Position numbers and translations under genes: made by a program | In this document: positions 6,675-12,773 of the stretch, piece after piece | How positions within the stretch are numbered: position 1 is the stretch's first letter | How the letters are laid out: every line of letters begins with the position of its first letter | The notes under the pieces: generated by a model | What the model saw: the letters and a program-made list of their open reading frames with translations, nothing else | Databases searched by the model: none | Told to the model about the DNA's origin: nothing | Source of the DNA: Aeromicrobium sp. | Lineage (GTDB): Bacteria > Actinomycetota > Actinomycetes > Propionibacteriales > Nocardioidaceae | Direction: 5' to 3' | DNA: 16,442 nucleotides | NCBI GenBank assembly: GCA_023254755.1 | Contig: JALRKU010000316.1 | Location: 1 to 16,442 of the forward strand

Positions 6675-7331
6675 ATGACCGATCGACGTGAACTCGTCAG
6701 GGGGTGGCACGGTGTCATCGCCGTGCTTGTCGCCGTGTCGGTGGTGACCCAGCTCGTGCTGGTGCTGCGCGACGACGCCAGCGTCGTCAACCTCTTCAGC
6801 TACTTCACGATCCAGTCGAACCTGCTGACGATGGCGGCGGCGGCGCTCGTGGCGGTCGATCCCGAGCGCGACGAGCCGTGGTTCCAGGTGCTCCGGCTCG
6901 CCGCGCTGGTGGGGATCACGGTGACCGGGATCGTGTACGCCACCGTGCTGGCGGGCGCGCTCGACCTGTCGGGCCTGCGCCTCGTGCTCGACGTCGTGTT
7001 CCACTACGTCGTGCCGTGGGCGTCGGTCGCGGGCTTCGTGCTCCTGGCCCCGCGCACGCCACTGGGGCCGGGGTCCTGGTGGTTCCTCGTCTGGCCCGTC
7101 GCGTGGCTGGCCTACACGCTGGTCAGGGCGCAGCTGACCGACGCCGGGTTCGCGATCAGCGACACCGAGACCGGCCCGGTGCCGTACGACTTCCTCGACG
7201 TCGACCGGCACGGCGCCGCGTCGGTCGCAGTGGTCAGCGTGGCGATCACGCTGCTGGCCGTGCTGCTCGCAGCGGGCTACCGCTGGGTCGCGAGCAGGCC
7301 CCGCCGGTCGGCCACGACCTCGAACACGTAG
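6675..7331 (+). CDS. Pr6Pr family integral membrane protein
   Basis: This 218-residue protein has about six hydrophobic helices and the family-typical segment NLFSYFTIQSNLL (about residues 37-49), followed by a DVVFHYVVPW segment with histidine and proline in a later helix. These features match the Pr6Pr family, a group of uncharacterised actinobacterial six-helix membrane proteins. A GPVPYDFLDVD loop near residue 170 is also typical. The ATG at 6675 is chosen because homology-like sequence begins there (MTDRRELVRGWH) and a -10-like hexamer lies 6 bases upstream; in-frame starts further upstream would extend into the divergent gene. Its last 55 bases overlap the end of the oppositely oriented DUF3817 gene. 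No function is known for the family. Confidence 0.85.
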   Translation: MTDRRELVRGWHGVIAVLVAVSVVTQLVLVLRDDASVVNLFSYFTIQSNLLTMAAAALVAVDPERDEPWFQVLRLAALVGITVTGIVYATVLAGALDLSGLRLVLDVVFHYVVPWASVAGFVLLAPRTPLGPGSWWFLVWPVAWLAYTLVRAQLTDAGFAISDTETGPVPYDFLDVDRHGAASVAVVSVAITLLAVLLAAGYRWVASRPRRSATTSNT

Positions 7332-7594
7332 GTGCAGAACGGCGGGATCGAGGCCGCCAGCGCAACGAGCCCGACGTTGCGCCGCCACCCGAAGATCCAC
7401 CACGTGACGGCGGTGACGACGAGGTAGATCAGGAACATGCCCCCGTGGACGGCCCCCGCGACGGGAACCCCGCCCTCGTGCAGCCCGAACGGTTCCGACT
7501 CGGTCACGTACTTGCAGAACATCGCCGCGAGGAGCAGAGCCCACGAGATGGCTTCGGCGAAGGCGACGGTGCGGAAGATCGTGCGGAGGTTCAC
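7277..7594 (-). CDS. DUF3817 family membrane protein
   Basis: This 105-residue protein has three hydrophobic helices and matches the DUF3817 pattern: an N-terminal FRTVAFAEAISWALLLAAMFCKY helix, then HEGGVPVAGAVHGGMFLIYLV and a final helix ending PPFCTYVFE. The function of the family is unknown; it is a small inner-membrane protein common in Actinobacteria. I chose the GTG at 7594 (MNLRTIF) because TAGTTT lies 7 bases upstream, as expected for a leaderless message. Another GTG at 7612 would add six residues but would place the -10 inside the gene. The 3' end overlaps the Pr6Pr gene tail to tail by 55 bases, so the two transcripts would be partly complementary. Confidence 0.85.
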   Translation of the reverse strand: MNLRTIFRTVAFAEAISWALLLAAMFCKYVTESEPFGLHEGGVPVAGAVHGGMFLIYLVVTAVTWWIFGWRRNVGLVALAASIPPFCTYVFEVVADRRGLLATQR

Positions 7595-7601
7595 GCCCGC
7601 C

Positions 7602-7607
7602 AAACTA
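7602..7607 (-). promoter_or_regulatory. -10 element, leaderless DUF3817 transcript
   Basis: Minus-strand TAGTTT fits TANNNT and ends 7 bases before the GTG at 7594. It is a rare A/T-rich patch in a GC-rich gap. Confidence 0.55.
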
Positions 7608-7626
7608 TCCACCCGCCGCCAGCACC

Positions 7627-7665
7627 CCGCTGACGAGCCACGCGTTTCCGCTGACGAGTCACGCG
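7627..7665 (+). repeat. tandem direct repeat, 2 x 18 bases with 3-base spacer
   Basis: CCGCTGACGAGCCACGCG (7627-7644) is repeated as CCGCTGACGAGTCACGCG (7648-7665), 17 of 18 bases identical, with TTT between. The period is 21 bases, two helical turns. It lies in the divergent gap between the DUF3817 and ACT-domain genes and may be a two-site operator or copies of a dispersed repeat. Confidence 0.7.
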
Positions 7666-7722
7666 CGCCGCGCCGTGCGCCCGGTCACGCCGGTGAAACA
7701 TCGGCGGGGGAGAATGTGCGCC

Positions 7723-8367
7723 ATGGCCTTCCTGCTCCGCATCGAGCTGCCCGACGTGCCGGGCTCCCTCGGCGGCGTGGCCACGGCGCTGGGTTCTGCC
7801 GGAGCCGACATCGAGGCCATCGAGATCGTCGAGCGCCGCTCGGACGGCACGGTCGTCGACGACGTGCTGCTGCAGCTGCCGTCGTCGGTCATGCCCGACG
7901 CGCTGGTCACCGCGTGCCACGCGCTGCCGGGGGTCGCGGTCCAGTGGATCTCGCGCTACACCGCGGGCGCCAACCTGAGTCTCGACCTCGAGACCGTCGA
8001 GGCGTTCACCGCCGAGCCGGCTTTCGCGATCGAGCGCATGGTCGAGCTGCTCCCCGACACGTTCCGCTCCGACTGGGCCGTCGCGGTCGCGGCCGACGGT
8101 GCGGACCTGCTGGTGCGGGCCGCGTCGCCGACGGCGCCGAAGCTCGGTGAGTCGGCGCACTCGTGGACCAGCGTCGCGAGCGCCCAGCGTCTCGAGACGC
8201 TCCCCGAGTGGGAGTCGACCGTGCTGGCCGGTGCACCCGGCAAGGATCGCGACGGCCGCGCGTTCGTCGTGGTGCTCGGTCGTCACGGCGGTCCGGCGTT
8301 CCTCGACTCCGAGGTCGCGCGGCTCGGGCACATGGTCTCGCTCGCCGCGTCGGTGCAGGGCGAGTAG
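7723..8367 (+). CDS. ACT domain-containing protein
   Basis: This 214-residue protein starts with a classic ACT domain (about residues 1-78). The LLRIELPDVPGSLGGVATALGSAGADIEAIEIVE segment shows the beta-loop-alpha signature in which DxPG precedes the ligand-binding loop. ACT domains bind amino acids or other small ligands and usually regulate metabolism. The remainder (about 85-214) has no catalytic motif I can name; its pattern (MVELLPDTFRSDWAVAV, then an alternating strand/helix profile) may be a degenerate GAF-like sensor fold, which is inference. The ATG at 7723 is preferred because GGGGGAG lies about 10 bases upstream; the in-frame ATG at 7714 would be too close to it. Probable role: ligand sensing, target unknown. 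Confidence 0.85.
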   Translation: MAFLLRIELPDVPGSLGGVATALGSAGADIEAIEIVERRSDGTVVDDVLLQLPSSVMPDALVTACHALPGVAVQWISRYTAGANLSLDLETVEAFTAEPAFAIERMVELLPDTFRSDWAVAVAADGADLLVRAASPTAPKLGESAHSWTSVASAQRLETLPEWESTVLAGAPGKDRDGRAFVVVLGRHGGPAFLDSEVARLGHMVSLAASVQGE

Positions 8368-8401
8368 GGGTCCCGACGTCGTCCCCGGCGGGAGTGGGGG
8401 A

Positions 8402-9277
8402 TCAGTCGTCGACGTGCGGCACGTGCGCGTGGTGGAAGCGGCCGAGCGCCTCGACCTCGGCCTCCATCGAGGGGACGCTGCGGGCGGCCAGCTTGCGCAC
8501 CACCGGCCAGGCGACGGGTGAGTTGGTCAGCGCCTTCGACCAGTTCGCGACGATCACGCCCTTCGGCACGTAGACGCGCGTCTTGCGCTTCTCCAGGCCC
8601 GTGAGGATCAGGTCGACGCACGCCTCGACGCTCGTGGTGCCGTTGGCGGGGTAGGGCAGCTTCTTGCGGATCGCGCGGAACGTCGGCAGGTCCTTCTCGG
8701 CGTTGCGCACGATGTCGGTGTCGACCCACGACGGATGGCAGACGCCCACGTCGATGCCGAGGTGCGCGACCTCCTGCTTGTACGCCAGCGTCAGCGACTC
8801 GGCGCCGGCCTTGCTGGCGTTGTACGACGCGAGGCCCGCCAGGGTGGCGAACGACGCGAGCGACGCGACGGTGAGCGCGTACCCGTTCGTCGCCTCCAGG
8901 TGCGGGGTGGAGTGCTTGAGGGTGCGGAACACGCCGTTGAGGTTGATGTCGACGACGCGGTCGAACGCCTCGTCGTCGATCTGCCGCACCGTGCCGTACG
9001 ACGCGATGCCGGCGTTGGCCAGCACGTGGTCGATGCGGCCGAAGTGCGCGGCGGCGGCGTCGATCGCGGACTTCATGGCCGCGCTGTCGCGGACGTCGGC
9101 CTCCCACCAGGCCGCCGCCTCTCCGAGCTCGTCGCTGAGCGCGGCGAGCAGCTCGGGCTCGAGACCGACCAGGGCGACCCTGCCTCCGCCCGCCACGTAG
9201 CCGCGGGCGACGCCCGCACCGATGCCCCGCGCCGCGCCCGTGACGAGCGCGACCTTGCCTGCGAACCGCTGCTTCAT
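8402..9277 (-). CDS. SDR family NAD(P)-dependent oxidoreductase
   Basis: This is a classical short-chain dehydrogenase/reductase of 291 residues. It has the cofactor motif TGAARGIG (13-20), ADVRD (60-64), NAG (88-90), the INLNG structural motif (111-115) and the catalytic set S139, Y152 and K156 (YNASK). The C-terminal extension (about 230-291) with KTRVYVPKGVIVANWSKAL is seen in actinobacterial SDRs of unknown substrate; alcohol, ketone or acyl substrates are all possible. The start at 9277 is set by MKQRFAGKVALVTG, and by TATGTT 6 bases upstream. The gene diverges from menB across a short region with a palindromic operator. It ends 34 bases from the convergent ACT gene, with only a weak hairpin (TCCCG/CGGGA) between them. 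Confidence 0.92.
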   Translation of the reverse strand: MKQRFAGKVALVTGAARGIGAGVARGYVAGGGRVALVGLEPELLAALSDELGEAAAWWEADVRDSAAMKSAIDAAAAHFGRIDHVLANAGIASYGTVRQIDDEAFDRVVDINLNGVFRTLKHSTPHLEATNGYALTVASLASFATLAGLASYNASKAGAESLTLAYKQEVAHLGIDVGVCHPSWVDTDIVRNAEKDLPTFRAIRKKLPYPANGTTSVEACVDLILTGLEKRKTRVYVPKGVIVANWSKALTNSPVAWPVVRKLAARSVPSMEAEVEALGRFHHAHVPHVDD

Positions 9278-9283
9278 GAGGTC

Positions 9284-9313
9284 AACATACCGACGGTATC
9301 TCGAACGTGTCAC
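9284..9313 (-). promoter_or_regulatory. promoter of the SDR gene, leaderless
   Basis: On the minus strand, GTGACA (9308-9313) is followed after 18 bases by TATGTT (9284-9289), which ends 6 bases before the ATG at 9277. The fit to TTGACA/TANNNT is the best in the window. The spacer contains a palindrome. Confidence 0.65.
9287..9299. promoter_or_regulatory. palindromic candidate operator between SDR and menB
   Basis: ATACCG-A-CGGTAT is a perfect 13-base inverted repeat inside the SDR promoter, overlapping its -10. The sequence GATACCGTCGG also recurs on the plus strand at 9349-9359, over the menB -10. A repressor of the TetR, GntR or MarR type would fit; which one is unknown. Confidence 0.5.
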
Positions 9314-9349
9314 TCCGGATGTCACGTACGGCGGTGGGCGGGCGGGCGA

Positions 9350-9355
9350 TACCGT
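9350..9355 (+). promoter_or_regulatory. -10 element, leaderless menB transcript
   Basis: TACCGT fits TANNNT and ends 7 bases before the menB ATG at 9363. It lies inside a second copy of most of the palindrome found in the SDR promoter. No clear -35 is seen. Confidence 0.5.
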
Positions 9356-9362
9356 CGGCCGC

Positions 9363-10307
9363 ATGAGCGCGCTGGCGAACGTGTCCGACACCTTCGACCC
9401 CGAGGCGTGGGACGTCGTCCCCGGCTTCGAGGACCTGACCGACCTGACCTACCACCGCGCCAGGGCCCACGGCACGGTCCGCATCGCGTTCGACCGTCCC
9501 GACGTGCTCAACGCGTTCCGGCCGCACACCGTCGACGAGCTGCTGCGCACGCTGGAGCACGCGCGCACGTCGGCCGACGTCGGCTGCGTTCTGCTGACCG
9601 GCAACGGGCCGAGCGAGAAGAACGGCAAGCACGCCTTCTGCACCGGTGGCGACCAGCGCATCCGCGGTCGGGCCGGGTACCAGTACGAGGACGTGTCGGC
9701 GTCGTCCGGCGACACGGGTGCCGAGGAGCCCTCGCCCATCGACAAGGCGAAGCTCGCCCGCCTCCACATCCTGGAGTGCCAGCGCCTCATCCGGTTCATG
9801 CCCAAGGTGGTCGTCGCCGTGGTCAACGGCTGGGCTGCGGGGGGCGGGCACTCGCTGTTCGTCACGGCGGACCTCGCGCTCGCGTCGGCCGAGCACGGCC
9901 GCTTCAAGCAGACCGACGCCGACGTCGGCTCGTTCGACGGCGGCTACGGCTCGGCCTACCTGGCGCGGCAGGTGGGGCAGAAGTTCGCCCGCGAGATCTT
10001 CTTCCTCGGCCAGGAGTACTCGGCCGACGACGCCGTGCGCATGGGCGCGGCCAACCGCGCCGTCCCGCACGCTGACCTCGAGAAGGTCGCCCTCGAGTGG
10101 GGCGCGCTCATCAACGGCAAGAGCCCCACGGCCCAGCGCATGCTCAAGTACTCGTTCAACCTGCTCGACGACGGTCTCGTCGGCCAGCAGCTGTTCGCGG
10201 GCGAGACCACGCGCCTGGCCTACATGACCGACGAGGCCCAGGAGGGCCGCGACCAGTTCCTCGAGAAGCGCGACCCCGACTGGTCGCCCTACCCCTGGTA
10301 CTACTGA
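9363..10307 (+). CDS. menB: 1,4-dihydroxy-2-naphthoyl-CoA synthase MenB
   Basis: MenB closes the naphthoquinone ring in menaquinone synthesis, converting o-succinylbenzoyl-CoA to 1,4-dihydroxy-2-naphthoyl-CoA in the cytosol. The protein is 314 residues, the length of the Mycobacterium tuberculosis enzyme, with crotonase features throughout: RPDVLNAFRPHTVDEL (45-60), FCTGGDQRIRG (92-102), NGWAAGGGHSL (155-165) and DVGSFDGGYGS (187-197). The residues described as catalytic in the mycobacterial enzyme, D185, S190 and Y287, fall at identical positions here. The C-terminus DPDWSPYPWYY is the family's usual ending, so the gene is complete. The start is ATG 9363 (MSALANVSDTF) with TACCGT 7 bases upstream. 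No other men gene is in the window. A TetR-type gene converges on it from the right. Confidence 0.96.
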   Translation: MSALANVSDTFDPEAWDVVPGFEDLTDLTYHRARAHGTVRIAFDRPDVLNAFRPHTVDELLRTLEHARTSADVGCVLLTGNGPSEKNGKHAFCTGGDQRIRGRAGYQYEDVSASSGDTGAEEPSPIDKAKLARLHILECQRLIRFMPKVVVAVVNGWAAGGGHSLFVTADLALASAEHGRFKQTDADVGSFDGGYGSAYLARQVGQKFAREIFFLGQEYSADDAVRMGAANRAVPHADLEKVALEWGALINGKSPTAQRMLKYSFNLLDDGLVGQQLFAGETTRLAYMTDEAQEGRDQFLEKRDPDWSPYPWYY

Positions 10308-11033
10308 CCTGACGGCGAGGCGGTGGATGGTCGGGTACTCGGCTCGCTGCACGTCGCCCTGCGGGTCGATCAGCTCCTCGGGCTCCTCGGCGTCGGCGAT
10401 CGCCTCGCGCTCCTCGGCGTCGCGGGTCGGCGTGAGCGCGCCCGGCACGGGTTCGGGATCCGACGCACCCGGGGACAGCGCGCCGTCGCCGGGCTGCGGG
10501 TCGCGGAGCGTGCGGGCGCCCGACTCCATCAGCAGGTAGCCCAGCAGGAAGCTGTTGAAGGACCGGTACGCGAACAGGGCCTGCTCGTCGTCGAAGCCCT
10601 GGTCGAGCAGGGCCTCGAGCATCGACTCGATCCACGCGAGCGAGCGCAGCGGCGGGTTGATCCACGGGGCCTCGGCCGGACGCGTGGCGACGAGCGGGAA
10701 CGCGTGGGGGTGCGCGATCGCGAACCGCCGCCCGCCGCGGGCCAGCCGCGCCAGGTAGTCGCGCCACCCGTCGGACGCGTCGCGGCGCACCTCCGGATCG
10801 TGGTCCAGCTCGGTGACGACCAGGTCGATCACGGCGTCGAGCAGGTCGTCGCGGTCGGACACGTGCTTGTACAGCGACATCGCCTCGACGCCCAGGCGCG
10901 ACGCGATCGTGCGCATCGTCGCGGCGCCGACGCCGTCGGCGTCGATCAGCTCGAGCGTCGCTCGCGCGATGACGTCGCGGGACAGTCCGCGCCCCCGTCC
11001 TCGTCCGCCCCGCCGGGGTGTCATGCTCCCCAT
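10308..11033 (-). pseudogene. TetR family regulator lacking its C-terminal end and stop codon
   Basis: The N-terminus is a clear TetR DNA-binding domain (residues about 17-64: LSRDVIARATLELIDADG, MRTIASRLGVEAMSLYKHV) and the body resembles the TetR_C ligand domain, with a long acidic/proline-rich linker (175-230) before EYPTIHRLA (232-240). In relatives that segment is followed by 30-40 more helical residues and a stop. Here the frame instead runs on, without a stop, antisense through all of menB to 9282, giving residues unlike any TetR. The ending given here is the menB stop codon, not a real terminus. The gene was probably truncated by a deletion, or a frameshift or assembly error is hidden nearby; no neighbouring frame supplies a TetR-like end. 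The start may be ATG 11033 or 11024. It follows the SelW gene by 23 bases. Confidence 0.7.
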
Positions 11034-11056
11034 GGTCGCGCGGCCGACGCGGGGGG

Positions 11057-11368
11057 TCAGCCGGGCGTGCCGCGGTCGGCGTGACCCAGCGACCGGCCCG
11101 GTGCGACGACGTCGCGGACGCGACGCTTCAGCTCGGTGATCTCGGGGAACCCGCCGTCGCGCTTGCGGTTCCACACCGCGTGGGTCGCGCCGTCGAGGTC
11201 GACGTCGACACGGAACACGCCCCCCGTGGCCGGCTGCAGGGCCACCCGGCCACCGGCCTCGGCCAGCTCGGCCGCGAAGGTCTCCAGCAGCTCGCCCGCG
11301 TACCACTGCGCGCGCAGCAACCAGCGGCACTGCGTGCAGTAGGTGACGACGATCGTCGGCGCGCTCAC
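11057..11368 (-). CDS. SelT/SelW/SelH family (Rdx) redox protein
   Basis: This 103-residue protein has the Rdx family layout: a first strand ending in the redox motif CTQC (C11, C14), the WLLRAQWYAGELLETF helix, then GGVFRVDVDLDG and the NRKRDGGFPEITELKRRVRD ending typical of bacterial SelW-like proteins. Animal members carry selenocysteine at the second position; here it is cysteine. The fold is thioredoxin-like and a thiol redox role is expected, but the partner is unknown. The GTG start at 11368 overlaps the stop of the ANTAR gene (GTGA), so translation is likely coupled. A truncated TetR gene follows 23 bases downstream. Confidence 0.88.
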   Translation of the reverse strand: MSAPTIVVTYCTQCRWLLRAQWYAGELLETFAAELAEAGGRVALQPATGGVFRVDVDLDGATHAVWNRKRDGGFPEITELKRRVRDVVAPGRSLGHADRGTPG

Positions 11369-11646
11369 TCCTCGAGTATGACCGCGCCCTGGTCCGGCGG
11401 TGGATCCCCGGACGGGTCGTTGACCGACGGCTCCGGCATGGTCCGCGTCGTGACGATCTCCTCCGCCACGTCGGCCAGCTTGCGGTTCGTCGTCTGCGAG
11501 ATCCGTGAGAGGTAGGCGAAGGCGGTGTCCTCGTCGAGGGCGAACCGCTCCATCGCGATGCCCAGGGCGATGCCGATCCGGCTCCGCGTGATCAGTGCTC
11601 GTCGCAGGTGCTCGTTCTCGCGTTCGAGCTCGTCGACGGACGTCAT
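11365..11646 (-). CDS. stand-alone ANTAR domain RNA-binding regulator
   Basis: This 93-residue protein is nearly all ANTAR domain (about residues 12-67): a short leucine-bearing coiled coil (LERENEHLRRAL), then RSRIGIALGIAMERFALDEDTAFAYLSRISQTTNRKLADVAEEIV, which I describe only through its key residues: the A-x-GI-x-M helix start, the aromatic AFxxL core and the final NxKL-x-DVAxEI. ANTAR proteins bind paired hexaloop hairpins in nascent RNA and stop termination. Most are fused to a GAF or receiver domain; this one has no sensor, and its C-terminal 25 residues are acidic and proline-rich. The ATG at 11646 has GGGAG 9-10 bases upstream. The SelW gene overlaps its stop codon. The RNA target is unknown. 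Confidence 0.9.
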   Translation of the reverse strand: MTSVDELERENEHLRRALITRSRIGIALGIAMERFALDEDTAFAYLSRISQTTNRKLADVAEEIVTTRTMPEPSVNDPSGDPPPDQGAVILEE

Positions 11647-11700
11647 GTCGTCGTCTCCCAGAGGTTCGGGTCAACGACTCCAGCTGCTCGAAGTCATGCG

Positions 11701-11713
11701 CGGGCTCAGCCCG
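11701..11713 (-). other. short hairpin in the ANTAR leader
   Basis: CGGGCT-C-AGCCCG is a perfect inverted repeat with 6-base arms, about 55 bases before the ANTAR start and close to the predicted 5' end of its message. It could be a leader structure or an operator. Confidence 0.4.
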
Positions 11714-11719
11714 AAGAAG

Positions 11720-11725
11720 AAAGTA
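11720..11725 (-). promoter_or_regulatory. candidate -10 element of the ANTAR-SelW operon
   Basis: Minus-strand TACTTT fits TANNNT and lies in the only A/T-rich patch of this gap. It would start a message with a leader of roughly 65-70 bases, in keeping with the Shine-Dalgarno of this gene. No -35 is recognised. Confidence 0.4.
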
Positions 11726-11755
11726 CATCACCCTGACGCGCGCTCGAGCCACGAC

Positions 11756-11792
11756 CGGCCCGGTGTGAGCCGGGACGCACTCACCCGGGCCG
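11756..11792. other. strong hairpin between the ANTAR and methyltransferase genes
   Basis: CGGCCCGG (11756-11763) pairs with CCGGGCCG (11785-11792), then after a bulged T GTGAG (11765-11769) pairs with CTCAC (11780-11784), around a 10-base loop. That is 13 base pairs in a divergent promoter gap. It may be an operator pair or a structured RNA; no T-run supports a terminator. Confidence 0.5.
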
Positions 11793-11809
11793 TCCGGTTC
11801 GGGTCTCGC

Positions 11810-11840
11810 TTGACCTCGGGTCGACCTGAACCGGCACGAT
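11810..11840 (+). promoter_or_regulatory. candidate promoter of the methyltransferase gene, leaderless
   Basis: TTGACC (11810-11815) matches the -35 consensus at 5 of 6 bases. CACGAT (11835-11840) follows after 19 bases and ends 6 bases before the ATG. The GGCACGATC context is shared with the Pr6Pr gene. Confidence 0.45.
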
Positions 11841-11846
11841 CGGCCC

Positions 11847-12683
11847 ATGGCCCCGCACGAGCACCACGCCCACCCCACCGACGCCTTCGAAGGTCCTGAG
11901 GAGGTCGCTCGCGTCGTCGCGGACGGCGAGATCGCGCTCGGCTTCGTGCGCGAGGTCGTCGAGGCGGTGCTCGACCTCGACCGCGGACCCGTCCGCTCGG
12001 TGCTGGACATCGGCTCGGGTCCCGGGGTCGCGACCGTGGAGCTCGCGCGACTGCTGCCGGGTGCCACGGTGCTGGCGCTCGACGCGTCGGGGTCGATGAC
12101 CGAGGCCGTCCGCGAGCGCGCGGCCACGGCCGGAGCGGCCGATCGCGTCGACGCGCGGCAGTCGGAGATCCCCGACGGCCTCGACGAGCTGAGCGACGTC
12201 GACCTCGTGTGGGCCTCGATGTCGCTGCACCACGTCGGCGACGAGGTGGCGGCGCTGCGCGGCGTCCGCGACACCCTCAGCCGCCACGGGATCGTCGCGA
12301 TCCTGGAGTTCGGCGACCAGCGACGGCTCCTGCCCCCGGGGGACGACGAGCTGGCCGACCGCGTCGAGGCGGCGTACCGGGAGTTCTTCGAGGCTCAGCA
12401 GCACCACTGGCACGGGGACACCCCGTCCGGAGAGCTGACCGACATGGTCGAGCAGGCCGGGCTGACGGTGCTCGACGACCACGTCTCGGTGATCACGCAC
12501 CGTCCCCCGCTCGACGAGGCGCAGCGCCGCTACGTGACCGGCTCGTTGGTGCGCGCCCGCCGGCAGCTGGAGGGGCACCTCGCGAGGCGCGACCTGCGCG
12601 CGCTCGACCGCCTCGCGGACGACCCCGACCGCCCCGACGCCCCCGTCGTCGTCTCGCGCCGCATCGTCCTCGCATCGCGCTGA
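11847..12683 (+). CDS. class I SAM-dependent methyltransferase
   Basis: This 278-residue protein is a Rossmann-fold methyltransferase. Motif I is VLDIGSGPG (52-60), the acidic residue closing strand 2 is D79 (VLALDAS), and DVDLVWASMSLHHVGDEV (117-134) is the motif IV region typical of small-molecule methyltransferases in the UbiE/Methyltransf_11-25 group. The second half (about 160-278) with EAYREFFEAQQHHWHGD-like residues probably shapes the acceptor site, and an E/Q-rich C-terminus is absent. The substrate cannot be told. The start at 11847 has no Shine-Dalgarno; a -10-like hexamer lies 6 bases upstream. The N-terminus is histidine-rich (APHEHHAHP). It diverges from the ANTAR operon and is followed, after 90 bases, by an extended SDR with its own promoter. 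Confidence 0.9.
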   Translation: MAPHEHHAHPTDAFEGPEEVARVVADGEIALGFVREVVEAVLDLDRGPVRSVLDIGSGPGVATVELARLLPGATVLALDASGSMTEAVRERAATAGAADRVDARQSEIPDGLDELSDVDLVWASMSLHHVGDEVAALRGVRDTLSRHGIVAILEFGDQRRLLPPGDDELADRVEAAYREFFEAQQHHWHGDTPSGELTDMVEQAGLTVLDDHVSVITHRPPLDEAQRRYVTGSLVRARRQLEGHLARRDLRALDRLADDPDRPDAPVVVSRRIVLASR

Positions 12684-12738
12684 CCTCATCCGGCCCACGC
12701 GGCCGAGCCGAGGTGGTTCCGCCGAGAGCGGACAGGGG

Positions 12739-12767
12739 TTGAGGTCCGTCGGATCGTCGCATCAGAT
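12739..12767 (+). promoter_or_regulatory. promoter of the extended SDR gene, leaderless
   Basis: TTGAGG (12739-12744) is followed after exactly 17 bases by TCAGAT (12762-12767), which ends 6 bases before the ATG at 12774. The match to TTGACA and TANNNT is partial but the spacing is ideal. Confidence 0.5.
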
Positions 12768-12773
12768 GGACCC

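Noticed and set aside
8371..8393. Bidirectional terminator between the ACT and SDR genes
   Set aside because: Only 5-base arms (TCCCG/CGGGA) with a 13-base loop; too weak in GC-rich DNA to list as a feature.
9282..10307. C-terminal extension of the TetR frame antisense to menB as a real domain
   Set aside because: The residues are low-complexity, valine/glycine/arginine-rich and unlike any TetR end; MenB on the other strand is certain.
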